DNA from: Brachypodium distachyon
Lineage: Eukaryota; Streptophyta; Magnoliopsida; Poales; Poaceae
Assembly (NCBI RefSeq): GCF_000005505.3
Contig: NC_016131.3
Span: forward strand, 18,001,501-18,065,500
Reading direction: 5' to 3'
DNA: 64,000 bases
Shown: positions 10,392-22,271 of the stretch, piece by piece
Layout of the letters: each line of letters starts with the position of its first letter
Numbering within the stretch: the stretch's first letter is position 1
Made by a program: the position numbers and the translations under genes
The notes under the pieces: model-generated
What the model saw: only the letters and a program-made list of their open reading frames with translations
The model's database searches: none
Told to the model about the DNA's origin: nothing

Positions 10392-11442
10392 GGCAAAGGA
10401 TCAGGTGGTGAGCTCTGTGCTCGTTGCCGAGAGAGAAGAGCAAATCCTGGGGGCTGAGACGGAAGAACTGGGGGCTCGCGGCGAGCCAGGAGAACCCCCG
10501 GCTACATCTTCTGCCCCTTGATCCGGGGGACAGCCCATGCAGGCTGCTCCCCGCAAGCGACTAGTGCAGCATCCAGTGTACTTCGTTAGCACGGTGTTGC
10601 GCGACGCCCAGGTACGGTACCCGCAGGTACAGAAGCTTCTCCTTGGGATCCTGCTCGCTTCAAGGAAGCTGTGCCATTACTTCCAGGACAGCATCACGGT
10701 GGTGTCGGGGTTCTGTTTGGAGAGGGCCCTCACCAACCGTGAAGCCACCGGAAGGGTGGCCGAGTGGAGAATGAAGCTGGCAAAGTTCGGGCTGCGTTTC
10801 GTGAACACTAAGAGTATCAAGAGCGCCGCTCTCGCTGACTTTGTCGTGGAGTGGACATCGACGGGCGTAGACGAAGAAGAGCCGGGAGTGAGCCTCCCCC
10901 GCGCATTAGACGAAGGGTGTTGGGTCATGTACTTCGATGGCGCTTTCTGCTTGCAGGCCGCCGGCGCCGGAGTAGTGATCGAGTCGCCCACCGGAGATCA
11001 ACTCAAGTTTGTAATCCAGCTTGACTTCGCCAACTCCACCAACAATACAGCAGAGTACGAGGGATTGCTTGCCGGCCTGCGCGCGGCAATCGCCCTCGAC
11101 ATCAAGCGCCAGGTTGTTCGCGGGGATTCCCAACTCGTGATCAACCAGGTGAACAAGGACTACGACTGCCCCCAGATGGCAGCGTACGTGGAAGAGGTGC
11201 GGAAATTGGAGTCCAAGTTCAAAGGACTTTAATTTGAGCACGTAAAGCGCATGGACAACTTTGTTGCGGATGAACTGTCCAAGTGGGCAGCGGAAAGCAG
11301 CAAAGTGCCTCCTGGGGTGTTCGTGCAGAGGCAGTCGAAGCCCTCTGTCGACCCCAAGACAGTTGCCGGGGAAGCCCCTCCGGCAACTCAAGGTGACCCT
11401 GCAACCACAGGGGACCATGCCACCAATGGTGGCATACACTAG
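10392..11442 (+). pseudogene. RT end and RNase H, element B
   Basis: The segment starts in the RT thumb (SSVLVAEREEQ) and reaches RNase H through PVYFVSTVLRDAQVRYPQ. RNase H acidic residues are visible: YFDGA, TAEYEGLLAG and GDSQLVINQV. Breaks are an in-frame stop near 10520 and a TAA at 11230-11232 just before FEHVKRMDNFVADELSKWA. The first base after element A's LTR continues this domain, which proves where A inserted. The enzyme would degrade the RNA strand of the RNA/DNA hybrid during reverse transcription. Confidence 0.8.
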
Positions 11443-11457
11443 CCGGGAGCCACCACC

Positions 11458-12689
11458 TTGGGGGGCAGATATTATTCGCTACCTCAGGTACGGGACCTCC
11501 CGGCGGAAGACCTTGCCACGGAGCGAGTAGCCCGGCAAGCTAAAGTGTACGCCTTGGTGGATGGAGAACTCTACCGGAGGCGTCCCAACGGAGTTATGCT
11601 CCTCTGCGTGCCCCAGGAGGAAGGGCACGCATTGCTGGAAGAAATACACCAAGGCACATGCTCACACCATGTGGCCTCCAGGGCACTAGTTGGGAAAGCG
11701 TTCCGACACGGTTTCTACTGGCCGATAGCACTCGCCGATGCCGAGCAATTAGTCAAGACCTGTTAAGCATGCCAGTTCCACGCCAAGATGAGCATCCAGC
11801 CAGTGCAAGCCCTGCAAGTCATCCCGTCCTCATGGCCGTTAGCGGTCTGGGGGCTGGATATCGTCGGCAAGTTACCAAGGGCAGTCGGCGGCTACGAGTA
11901 CTTGCTCGTGGCCATCAACAAGTTCTCGAAGTGGATCGAGGTTGAGCCTGTCCGAGCCGTCACGGCGCAGGCAGCCATCAAGTTCTTCAAAAGCATTGTG
12001 TGCCGGTTTGGTGTGCCTAACGGCATCATCACCGACAACGGCACGCAATTCACTAGTGCAGTGTTCCAAGCATACTGCAAGGACATGGACACTAAGATTC
12101 ACTTTGCCTCCGTTGCCTATCCAAGGAGCGACGGACAAGTTGAACGAGCTAACACAAAGGTGCTGCGAGGGCTCAAAACGAGAACCTTTGACAAGCTCAA
12201 AGGCAACGGGAAGCACTGGGTTGAAGAACTCCAGCCCGTGCTGGTCGTTGCGGACCACACCGAGTCCGGCGATGGGTCAAACTCCGTTTGCCCTCGTCTA
12301 CGGGGAAGAAGCTGTGCTACCCCTCGAGCTCAAGTATGGATCACCTCGGGTACGCGCGTACGGCGACAAGAGCCAACACGAGCAGAGGATTGATGACCTT
12401 ACCTTCATCGAGGAGATTCAATGTCGGGCTGCAGTACAAGCTGCGTGCTACTAGCAGGGACTCCGTCGTTATCACGACAGAAGAGTCAGTCCCCGGGAGC
12501 TCGAGGTTGGAGACCTCGTCCTGCCGGATACAAGGAATGAAGGCAAGGAACAAGTTCACTCCAATCTGGGAAGGCCCTTTCCGGGTAGTGCAGATGACCA
12601 GACCCGGGGCTGTCCGGCTGGAAACTGAAGAAGGCTTGCCGGTGCCCAATAGTTGGAACATTGCGCACCTGCGCAAGTTCTACCCGTGA
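11458..12689 (+). pseudogene. integrase, element B
   Basis: An HHCC zinc-binding domain (HQGTCSHH ... FRHGFYWP ... C-stop-AC) has a TAA between the two cysteines at about 11764. The DDE core follows: WGLDIVGKLP, IITDNGTQF, then SDGQVERAN carrying the Glu. After about 12270 the frame shifts (PFALVYGEEAVLPLE), then again to the C-terminal part ending at 12689 (WNIAHLRKFYP). All three catalytic acidic residues remain, but at least one stop and two frameshifts kill the product. Confidence 0.8.
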
Positions 12690-13326
12690 AACGGTGACGC
12701 CTTACCCACGGGTGACACTGTGGCAGCGTACCTCTTTAAGCTAGTGTAGCCGGGCAAGCCCGATTGTAATCCGCTAGCACAAAGTTAAAAAAAGATAAGA
12801 GTTACATTGGTAAATATTGTGTTTTATTGCTTATAAATGCTTCTGTCTCCTGCTCTAGGTGCACAGAATTGTCTCATCATCCTTGGCTGTGAGCAGTGGG
12901 CTGCCGGAACCCCGAAAACCAAATCTCGTTGCCGGGACGCACCGGAACGAGGCCCAGCAGTTGCCGGACCCGTCCGCAACTTGCTACGTGCCAGCGAGGC
13001 ACCATGGAAATGTAAAGATGCTCACAACCAGGATTGAGGTCGACTCTTCTGTGCCCGGGGGCTGGGAGGCAGGAGGTTATCCAGTTTATATTGTTTTTCG
13101 TACATTTCAAAAAAAATTGTTATGTACCTTGGGCACTACAGGAATCTGACATGCAGGATAAAGATAGGGATCAAACACGCTAGGGTACTCGTGAAGTACT
13201 CACGGGTCATGTCGTCTAGCGGGTAGCCACTGGTGCATGGCGACCGCTTCAAGGCTTTTACCTCAGGAGGGTGTCGTCACGTGTACCACTGTAGCTCGGC
13301 GCGGCGGTAGGATTCTTCGCCATGCC
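12690..13326. other. non-coding segment after integrase, element B
   Basis: No ORF with recognisable homology. The segment includes an A-rich patch near 12780-12800 and leads to the internal TATA box. Confidence 0.5.
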
Positions 13327-13335
13327 TATAAAAAA
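13327..13335 (+). promoter_or_regulatory. internal TATA box downstream of pol, element B
   Basis: TATAAAAAA in the context GCCTATAAAAAAGCATGG, with downstream sequence resembling the equivalent site of element A (5949-5955). It lies about 80 bp before the tandem repeats. Confidence 0.5.
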
Positions 13336-13404
13336 GCATGGTGGCCACGGAGCAACTCAGAGCAAAGCCAAGGAGATGGCTACAAAGGTGAGGGAGGCCG
13401 CAGA

Positions 13405-13610
13405 GACACGGTGGTGGTGCATGCCATCAGTGCCCGGTACCGATGGGTGCACGGCCACTGTGTCCTTGCTGCATCACTCCAATAGGCATTTCCAAGGCGA
13501 GGGTTGCCGCGGAGACGCTGTGGTGGTGCATGCCATCAGTGCTCAGCGCCGATGGGTGCACTGCCACTGCGCCCTTGCCGCATCCCTTTAGCAGGCGCGC
13601 CAAGTGCAGA
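13405..13610. repeat. ~109-bp tandem repeats, element B
   Basis: Two units are anchored by TGGTGGTGCATGCCATCAGT at 13412 and 13521. The same repeat occurs in reverse orientation as four units at 5490-5890 in element A. Confidence 0.75.
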
Positions 13611-14136
13611 ATCGATACGTTCGACAAGGGGACGGGAAGCTAAGTATCTCACTTTGGGTCCTTAGTTTTCCTCTCTCAGTAACGCTGGCTTGCCGGGGTG
13701 GGTTCGGTCCCCATGTTGCCGGAGCGTAGGAAGGACGCTTGCAGGGTGAGGACGCCCCCCACACGTGGCTCGAGGGTCCGTCCCAGAGGCGTGTGCGCGG
13801 GGGTAGTTAACCCACGGGCGGAGTGGCTAGCCGCTACTGTTTGCCCTAGGTCGGCACTGCGGGTCCGTCCCGGGTCCCTAGTCTGGCCAGGCATGTGGTT
13901 GGCGAGTTCTCGGGTACGCAAGGCTAAAAGCACGAGAAGGACAGAGCCCTTCCCCCGCAAGTTAGTCTTAGGAAGAGAAGCAAGTAAAAATAACATCGGA
14001 TATATTTATATTGAAGCTTGGTCGAAACAAGTTGATAGAAAACACTAGCAATGACAAGGGAAGCTAACATAAAAAGTACTAAGGCGCCTCGCGCCGCTTG
14101 CAGGAAAGCACAAAGAAAAAGAAAAGAAAAAAGGAA

Positions 14137-17100
14137 CTACGCGGGAGGAGCTCCCAGGACGGCTGCGTCGGTGTCAGGGACGTCCTTGTCATCGGGGGCT
14201 TCTCCGGCAACCTCCTCAGCAGTGGCTTCGTCGTCGTTGACCTTGCCCTGCATCCGAGCCACCATCTCATCCACCGCGCTCTGCACCGCCTCCCGGTGAG
14301 CCTTGGCCTCTTCTTCGTCCGACCAGGCATCGAAGACCGACTCGAACGGGAAGTCGGGGTGGGCGGAGTGGACCCGGGAGAGGATCGGCCCGACAACCTG
14401 CTCGGCCGCGAGGCCGACATTCCGGTCGCCGAAGGCCGTGACGCAAGTTTGGAGGCCGCCCAGCCGGCCGACGAAATCCGTGAAGAACGAAGTGTAGCTC
14501 CCCAGATCCGTCCCACCGAAAGTAGCCACCGGGATGTCGAATCCCCGTAGCGCTTCCACCGCCGAGTCGGCTAGCTTCTTCAGCTTGGCCACCTCCCCTA
14601 CCCTGCGGGCCCGCAGTTCGGTGCACGCGCCCCGAGACTCCTGGGCCTGCAGCTTGTGCTCGCAGCACTCAGACTTCAGCCGACTGATCTCTGACGCTTT
14701 CTTGGTGTTGTCGTCGTCGATCAATCGGAGCTCCTATCGCGCTGCATCGAGCTCGCCCTCAAGGGACGAGCTGGCAACTTGGGCGGCCTTGAGCTGCCCC
14801 GCCCGCTTGCGCTCCCAGGAGCGGGCCTGCTACTGCAACTCCTTCTCCCGGCGCGCTGAAGCCTCGGCTGCTGCTGCAGCCGCCGTCTCCAGCTCTCCGA
14901 CATCGCGGCGGAGGCACTGGATCTCCAGGGAGTAGCCGGACAGCAGGTCCGTCTTCTCCCGGAGACGCCCCTGGAACGAGTCCAGAGCCGCCTGGTGCTC
15001 CTCCTCCCTCTTGGCGTGTGAGGCCTTCACCTGTTCGAGCTCCCGCTGGTGCTCTTGCTGGAGGTCCCATAGCTGCTGGAGGACCTGCGCCTCTGTCAGA
15101 TCTTGCACGACAGGCGCTGCCCTGGCTTGCCGCGCCTGTTGGAGCTCCTCCTGGAGCCGCCGCAGCTTGGTGCGCTGCTCCTCCGCCTCCCGTCGCGCCG
15201 CGCCCAGCTCCGCCACGACGCGGGCATGGTGCTGCTGCGCGTCATTCAGGAAATCGACAAACATCCACTGTTGCAGCTGGATGTTGTCGATCACCTTGTG
15301 CCCTTGCTAGAACACGCTGGGGTCGAAGGTGATCCGACCCCAGGTTCGCCCGGCAAGCTCCCCTACCCCCAGGCTGAAGGTTGGTTCGGCGGAGCAGGAG
15401 GACCCCGCCACGACCGTTTGCGATCCAGAGGGCGCGTCAGGATTTAGAGGCGCGCCCCCGGCATGGCCGAGCCCCGCTGCTCCCTGCTCGTCCGGAGGGG
15501 CGAGCTGGGGGCTCGGGGGCTTCTCAAGAGTGTCGCCACCCGCCCCGGCCGGCGGGGGCTGCTCTGCACTGCCTGCCTCAGATGGCGCCCCCTGCAAGGC
15601 GTCGCCTGCAGCGGCGGCCATGGCCTCAGTGGACGCCGTGGCCGGTTGCTGAAGGGCTCTGGCAGGAGCAATCTCCGCCAGAGCATCTTCATCAACCTCG
15701 CCCTCGTAAGGTCGATGACCCGCACCTCGGTAGGCGCGGGCGCAGCGGGCACCCCTCCGGCAGCTGCACAAGTGAAGCTTGCATCAAACATAAGGATTGA
15801 CACAAATTGCAAGGGAAAAACTTGAACTTGCGCGTACCTGCCGCCGGATCGGTGCCCTGCGAGCTCGAGTCAGTCCCCCGCAGCTGCTGCCGCCGCCACA
15901 ACTGCCGCGTCAGAGGCGTCTTGGTCACCGCCGCCCGGAGCTGGGCAGGGCTTCTTTGTTGGGGCAGCTGGCGACACGCTGGTCTGCCCCCTCTTCCTTG
16001 ACGAACTGGAAAACGAAGAAACAAGTTAGCCAGGCACAGAATAGTTAAGCAGAGTTGAAGATGTTCGGGGTGGGATCAGACTTACCCCGTTGGCCTAAGC
16101 TTGAGCACCCTGTCCGCCAGGATGCTCCTTGCCGGAGGTCCGCTCCGCACAGGGGGAGCTGCCGGGGTGGTCGGGGCGGCTACCGCAGCTACGCCACTGC
16201 TGCCGGAGACCCCAGCCCCCGCGTCGCCGCGAGGCTCCTAGAGCTGCGGGCTAGCCTCCCGCCTGATCGCCCGCTCCACCGCGGACAACCTCACCAGGGG
16301 GACGTCGTCTTCTTCGTCCTCCTCCTCCTCCGCCACGCCCCCGCCGGCTGCCGGGGGAGCGTCGTCGTCGCCATCATCGCTCAGGTCTCCTCCAACCCCA
16401 AGTGAAGAGTCGTCGGAGTCCGAGCCCTCCGCCTCGGCGGGCGTCTGGCCTTGCCCCCCTTTCCCTGAGCTCGGGGGCTTCTGGGGCCTGGGCTGCGGGG
16501 TGGGGGGGGGGGGAAGGTTGCGCCGAGGGATCCTCCATGATCCCTCACTCATCGCAGGGTTGAAGATGCTCTGGGCGGGAGCAACCGGCAAGGTTCGTCC
16601 TCGCCGGTGATGCCCTTCACCCAGAACTGCACCTCCTCCGGGAGCAGATCCGTGCGCTGCAGCCGGGTCCGGTCGCCGGGCCCGGTGTACAGCCACGCCG
16701 GATGCGAGCGCCGCTGCAGGGGGGCCACGCGCCTCCCGATGAAGTGGCGTGCCACATCTGTGTCCGTGAGCCCGGCATCGCGGAGCGCCCTGATCTATGC
16801 GCAGATCGGGGCCAACTCCGCGTCCTTCGAGTGGCGGAGCGTCCAGTCGTCAGAGCCCTTCGGAGGCCCGAGTGGCTCCTCGTGGAACTTCTGGAGCTCG
16901 TCGGTGCGCACCCAGCACCAATCGCGGCGCCATTCGGACTCGATCTTCTCCTTCCCCGGCTCCATGAATTATGATTTGAGCCGGTCGCGGAAGTGGAACA
17001 GCACGCCCGAGGACAGAGATGTCTTCTTCTCCACCCTCGGGTAGAAGTAGTGGCGGAACAGCGCCACCAACGGCATCACCCCCACGAACGCTTCACAAAG

Positions 17101-17491
17101 GTGTTAAAAAACAGCCAATGTGAAGAACGAGGTGGGGTGGAGCTGCGCCATGAGGAGCCCGTAGGACTCCATGATGGCGGAGAGAAAGTATGAGTACGGC
17201 GGCACGAACCCGGCGAGCACGAACCTCCCGAAGATCCGGAAGTAATGCCCGTCACGCTCCACGCTGACAGGGAGAATCCGCATTGGCCCATGCTCGTTGT
17301 GCTGGGTGGCCAACGCCAGGGCCAGCTTTTCGGCTCCCTCGCCGTTTTAGCCGGGGGGAGAAGAAGGCGAACTTGGCTCGCATCTCATCATCTTTCCGGG
17401 CTCTGTCCAAGAGCTCCTTCTTCCCGGCCTTGTCGTGCTTGTCCCGTTTGCTGGTGCTCCCCTTGGGACGGTTCTGCCCCTTGGAAGACAT
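14137..17491 (-). pseudogene. antisense gene of element B: putative gypsy-type transposon domain plus coiled coil
   Basis: ATG 17491 starts a Lys/Ser-rich leader (MSSKGQNRPKGSTSK). One shift leads into the domain (RILPVSVERDGHYF, FVPPYSYFLSAIMESYG), which then continues through stops near 17104 and 16976 to DTDVARHFIGRRVAPLQ. An acidic spacer, an intron at about 16006-16085, a second intron at about 15764-15837, a long coiled coil (15294-14830; QQWMFVDFLNDAQQHH then heptads) and a conserved C-terminus (FPFESVFDAWSDEEE, ending 14137) follow. Intron positions and domain order match element A's copy. Several stops and frameshifts make this copy non-functional. Role unknown. Confidence 0.75.
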
Positions 17492-17897
17492 CGGCGGAGG
17501 AGGAGAAGGGAGTTTGGTCGGAGTGGGAGTGCGGGGACCTTGGAAAGAGGCAATGGCACAAGAGAAAGGCAGTGGGGAGTGCTGCCGCCAGTCTTGGGTA
17601 TTTATTGGGGCTGGTGGATTGCAACGGACACCCCCACGATGGGCAGCGAAGAGGCCTAAAGAACCGGAGATTAAGAGGGGAGTGCACGACGTGGCCTTAA
17701 CTCGCTGGTGATTAAGAGAGATAAGGCACGAGATCGTGCGCCCGACCGTTTCGCTCAAAGGAGTGGGACGATAAAAGCGGCCCACGGGGCCGGGTGCCCA
17801 GGGGTTTTCCCCTTGGGGACCCACGCGTCGGATAGGGTGTAGCCCGGCAACCGACCGAGGATAGCACTTGAAGAGGCGTCAAGGTTGCTGGCCCACA

Positions 17898-17910
17898 CCC
17901 GGGGGCTACT
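17898..17910 (+). other. polypurine tract of element B
   Basis: ACCCGGGGGCTAC directly precedes the LTR start TGTCG, as in element A. Confidence 0.7.
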
Positions 17911-18750
17911 GTCGTACCAGTGGCCCACGGGGTCCCATTGATACTGGACATGTGGGTCGCCTTTGACGGGGCCGCATCAGGAAGGACTCCCAGGAAGTAA
18001 CGAGCCCGGGAAGCCTGCCTTGAGGGGACGGCCCCCAGTGAAGACAAAACTAGGAGCCAAGTACGGAGCGCTCCCGGAGACCCCGACCCCGGGAAGTCAT
18101 AGGAGCGCCTCCCGGCAACTAGCGGATGCGCTAGCCGGGAAGGTGCACCCCGTCAATCCACGCTCGGGCATGCAGGCGGGACCCGCAGAACAGTGAAGAC
18201 AGGACAAGACTGCGGGTGCGGTGCATTTAATGCACCGACAGGAGTCTTTATCAGCAGGCCTAGTCTTGTTTAGCAAGGCTAGAACGGTCGCCCTAAGAGC
18301 TACTTTTTCTACCGTATATAGTAGGACGGGCACTACATGGCGTCCAGCGTGGATGAACAAATTTGTATTTCATGTGGGCGTGACACGTGTCTAGCTAACG
18401 TGTCACGCTACACACCGTGGCACCTGTGGTATCCCCTTGCATATAAAAGGAGGACCAATGCCACCGGAAAAAGGGTTCCGACCCAAGTAATTAGAACACA
18501 TCATAGCATTCACTCAAGTAGCAAGCCCGGGAACCCCCCAGGCAATCTGTACACTCTTAAACTTGTGAATATAACAAAGAGTAGGACGTAGGGTGTTACA
18601 CCTCCGGGTGGCCCAAACCTGGGTAAAACTCTCGCGTTTACTCTTCGTGCCTAACGCCACGCCGGCGATCGCCGGAGCGATCACCTCGCCCTCCACCGAA
18701 CCAAAAAGGGGGTGCTCAGCATCCCTGGTGCCGGAGGCCGTGCTACGACA
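17911..18750 (+). repeat. 3' LTR of element B (840 bp)
   Basis: It starts TGTCGTACCAGTGGCCCA and ends GTGCTACGACA, giving TG..CA termini with inverted TGTCGTA/TACGACA ends. A TATA box ATATAAAAGGAGG is at 18441-18453. It shares its opening and TATA context with the element A LTR but is 146 bp shorter. Confidence 0.85.
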
Positions 18751-19134
18751 GTGATGGCAACTTTTTTATGTGACTCAGTGATGGCAACTTTACGTAATAA
18801 AAGATGGCAACTTCACACCACGTCTGTGTGGCAATTCTGTATTTTTTCCTTCTAACTAAAATTATTTTTTGTGCATATCTCAAGTAAATCACAGACATAA
18901 TAGCGCAGACCCAAACATTTCAAAATCTCAAGGCAATACTTAGTTTTTTGAGTAAGGCAACTAATGACTACTTGCGTTACACTTCCACTTTATAGTCGTA
19001 ATCATCACATTTTTCAAAATCATCACAAGTTTCCGCCAAGTATCACATATTACTAACTATTCTTATAGCAAGACAAATTTAGATCATTATCAGATGCGCA
19101 TTTTGCCGACTCTTTTTTTTCCTTTTTTTCTGCT

Positions 19135-22100
19135 CTAACTGCACGCTGCACGATCTGCCATCCTTTGATGGCATGTCCTCGCATCGTGATCGGCCGATCT
19201 ACAAATGCTGCATCGCCCTCTTTTCTTTGGTGCCTTTGGCTCGATATCCAGCGCTGACTTGAAACGCCTCTCCTTGGGCCTCCCTTTTGTTGCTGTCATA
19301 GACGGGTCCCTAATCTCACACCCTGTCGATGCAGCAGAAACTTCATCCGTAACAGTTTCATCGGTGGCATGCCCCCTCATTGCTTCTCCTGTTCCTTCTG
19401 CCACAGCCCCCGCAGCAGATCCTTCAGTTGCAGCCCTTGTCGCAGACCCTCCTGCCCCCCCCCCCCCTGGATGTTGATCCTTCCTGTGCAGCCCCTGACG
19501 CAGACCCTTGTGGTACAACACCTTGTCTCCTAGACAAACCAATCGCTTCTTTTGCTCTCGCATCTTTTTCTTGCCTCTTCCTCAGTGAAGCCATCTCGCT
19601 TCTCATTGCTTTCATGTGCCTCTCTACTATCCTAACTGCATCTTGATCATCACAAGCCTCTTTGGCAATGTCACCAAAACCCCTTTTCATTGTTGCATAG
19701 CGCATCAGCTTCCTAGAATTCTCTGGCATCTCCTGTTGCGCGGGGTTTAGCTGCTGCGTGCCGTGCAGCCCGAGTGCGGCATCTGCGTTCCACGTCCACC
19801 TCTTGAGGATGTAGTGCTGCGGCAGGACCCTGACGCCTTCCTGCTGCATAACTCTCAGGATGTGGCAGCACACGATCCCATCCCTATCAAACTTGCAACA
19901 TTCACAAGAGTACATGCCTGCCTCTATATCAGCAGCCAACCTGAATGTCCTTGCGTCGTACTGTCCGGAATGGCAGGTCATCGAAATGGCCTCAAATGTG
20001 TTCTGCCCAGTCCGCGCGCAATGGTACGAGGATGTCATTTGTAGCTTCTCCTGAAACCTGGAGCTCCAAGCAAATCAAATACAGTTAATAAGTTTTTTTT
20101 TGCAAGGCAACAATACTTGAAAACATGGGGCAACTTTTAGCACCACCCATTGGCAACATCATTTACTACAAATTCCCATTTCTTTTTTAGCAGCCTATGT
20201 GAGAATTTCAAACTAAGCATCTCCAGATTGGCAAACGTAGCTATCTGACACTAGCAACTTGGCATTTTTAATACGTGGCAACTTTGTATATGTCATTATT
20301 TCTAAAATAGTACCAACTTTTACCAAAAGACAAGCTAATATGATTATGATTTTTGCGAGGCAACAGCATATGAAATCATGTGGTAGCTTTAAACAGCCCC
20401 CTTTGGCAACTTCATTAATTTTAAAAATACCAATCTTTTTTCTTCAGCGGGACCTTCCTGAGAATTTTCAAACTAAGTTTCTTCTTCATAGTTTTTTTTT
20501 GGGGGGGGGGGGGGGGGGGGTATGTGTCATGTGTGTCACAGCGGCAAGTTCATCAATGTGGCACTGGCAACTAAACTTGTGTTACACTGGCTACTTTTAG
20601 GAATAAATGCAATGCTTAAAAAATAAAATAAAAAAACTTTTGTGTGCGCATATCATGGCGGAGATGCGAGTGGGGGGGTTCCGTGTCACCTGTTAAACAT
20701 CCTTCTTGTGTATACCAACTTCACCTGTTCCTCTATCGGGCTGAACCCCCATTTCTTCGGCACGGTGAGCGCCGTTTCAGCCTCAGCTTGCCTCTCTACT
20801 CCTAGTATCTTCTCTTGCAGAGCCGAGTATTGCTGCGCAAAGTCGTATATTGAATTGCTGGGGCTGACATATCTTTTTAACACGGCATTGAACCCCTCGC
20901 TCCGCTGCGTGGACTGCAAAAAAGGGTAGAAACTGAGCATGAAGTATGCAGGCACCCAACTTGTCCGGTTTTCCCATAGAGATGATAGGTCCTCATTATC
21001 TTGCACTTGATATTTCTCAATCATTGCGCCCCACTTCAACTCAAATTCTGCCGGTGTGAAGCTATTGTTTATGCAGTCCTCAAAATCAGCGTGCCGCTCC
21101 AGGTTCCTGCCCATGAATCCACCCATCTTTTCTTGCGCTTTCTTCATAATGTGCCAGCGACAATTCCTATGTCTTGTTTCTGGGAAAACCTCTAATATCG
21201 TGTTCCTCATTGCAAAGTCTTGGTCTGTTGTGATATTTGCGGGTGCAATCCCATCCATCGCTTCCAAGAATGTATTGAACAACCATATGAAGCTGAGGGT
21301 GTCTTCGTTTCGCAGGAACCCACACCCAAACTGAACCGATTGACAATGGTTGTTTACTCCAATGAAAGGCACGCACGGCATGTTGTACTTATTTGTCAGA
21401 TATGTAATGTCAAAGGAAATGCAGTCGTTGTAGTACTTGTATGATCTCCTGGCTTCTACGTCTATCCAATACAAGTTGATCACCCTATCTTCATTGTCTA
21501 GCTCGAAGCTATAGAAGAAGTCGTCATCCTCTTTCTTCAGTTTTTTGAAATACCGGAGCGTGTACTTCATGTCCATTAAACAATGCTCTCTCCGCAGTGC
21601 CGCTCTGAAGTTGGCCATGTTTGTTCTTGTGTACGACAAATTGTTCAGCTTGCCATGTAGGGTTGACAAGATCTGCATCATTTGGCTTGTCCGAAGGTTG
21701 CAAGCATGCAGAAGCTTCACAAACTCCCTCTCTTCCCTCGGCATGTGGCGGTGCGATCGCAAGTACTTGCCAAGATCGAATTTCTTTAACACATTGTGGT
21801 TGTGCTCTTCCTCAAACTGCTCCGCGGTATATGTTGCACCATCCAGCTTTACCTTCATTCTTGCATGGCAACTAGTCCTTTCTGTAATGTTTCTTTTCCT
21901 TTTGGGGACCACTGATTCCGGACGATGTGGGTCCTCCCTTTCTTTTTTGTTCCTGCCTGCCAAGTAACATACGAACTGAGCTCGGCTTGTTTCGCCACTC
22001 TTTATAGGCCTCTGGTAATCTATCCTTATGCCAAAGCCGTTCCATCTTGCATAGTCCAGATAGTGTTTTTTAGCTGATGCAATGCTATCGAACCTCATGC

Positions 22101-22271
22101 CCACTGTTGGTTTCACAGGAGCTGACATCACGTCATCAGCATCTTCGTCATCCTCATTGTTATCTCCATCAACTGCCCTTTCTCCACTCGATCCGTGCGA
22201 CAAAGGGGTTTCTGGCACCATGCCTGTCCCGACATTTTCAGTGTGCGTAGCCCCCCCTATAGGACTTGGAT
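19135..22271 (-). pseudogene. FAR1/FHY3-family transposase-like gene (frameshifted)
   Basis: Exon 22271-20690 holds a FAR1 DNA-binding domain (AKKHYLDYARWNGFGIRI, with the later Cys/His residues TSCHARMKV and EEEHNHNV). A MULE-type transposase core follows (ISFDITYLTNKYNMP, ITTDQDFAMRNTILEVFP, HRNCRWHIMKKAQ). A GT-AG intron at about 20689-20058 leads to exon 20057-19135 with the SWIM zinc finger (YSCECCKFDRDGIVCCHIL). The C-terminal part shifts frame at a run of 13 C (19455-19467) and then resumes with a zinc knuckle (CSICRSADHDARTC), ending at 19135. Earlier exons probably exist: possible ones lie near 22490-22577 and 22688-22796, but they do not join in a clean frame. The homopolymer frameshift could be decay or a sequencing slip. 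It may be an immobile relic or a transposase gene; domestication is not indicated. Confidence 0.75.
20501..20520. repeat. 20-bp poly-G tract in the FAR1-type gene intron
   Basis: Twenty consecutive G bases follow nine T bases (20492-20500). It is intronic with respect to the minus-strand gene; its length is probably unstable or uncertain. Confidence 0.8.

Larger units (their letters stand above)
10392..18750 (+). mobile_element. Ty3/gypsy LTR retrotransposon B (3' part, decayed, host of element A)
   Basis: From 10392 the sequence reads out of RT into RNase H, then integrase (to about 12689), the non-coding 3' region, an antisense gene, the polypurine tract and the 3' LTR. The 5' LTR, gag and most of RT must lie left of the window, separated by element A. 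LTR start, polypurine tract, internal TATA box, tandem repeats and antisense gene are all related to those of element A, so the two are members of one family or of sister families. The base after the LTR (GTGAT, 18751-18755) would be the right target duplication; the left one is not visible. Confidence 0.85.
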
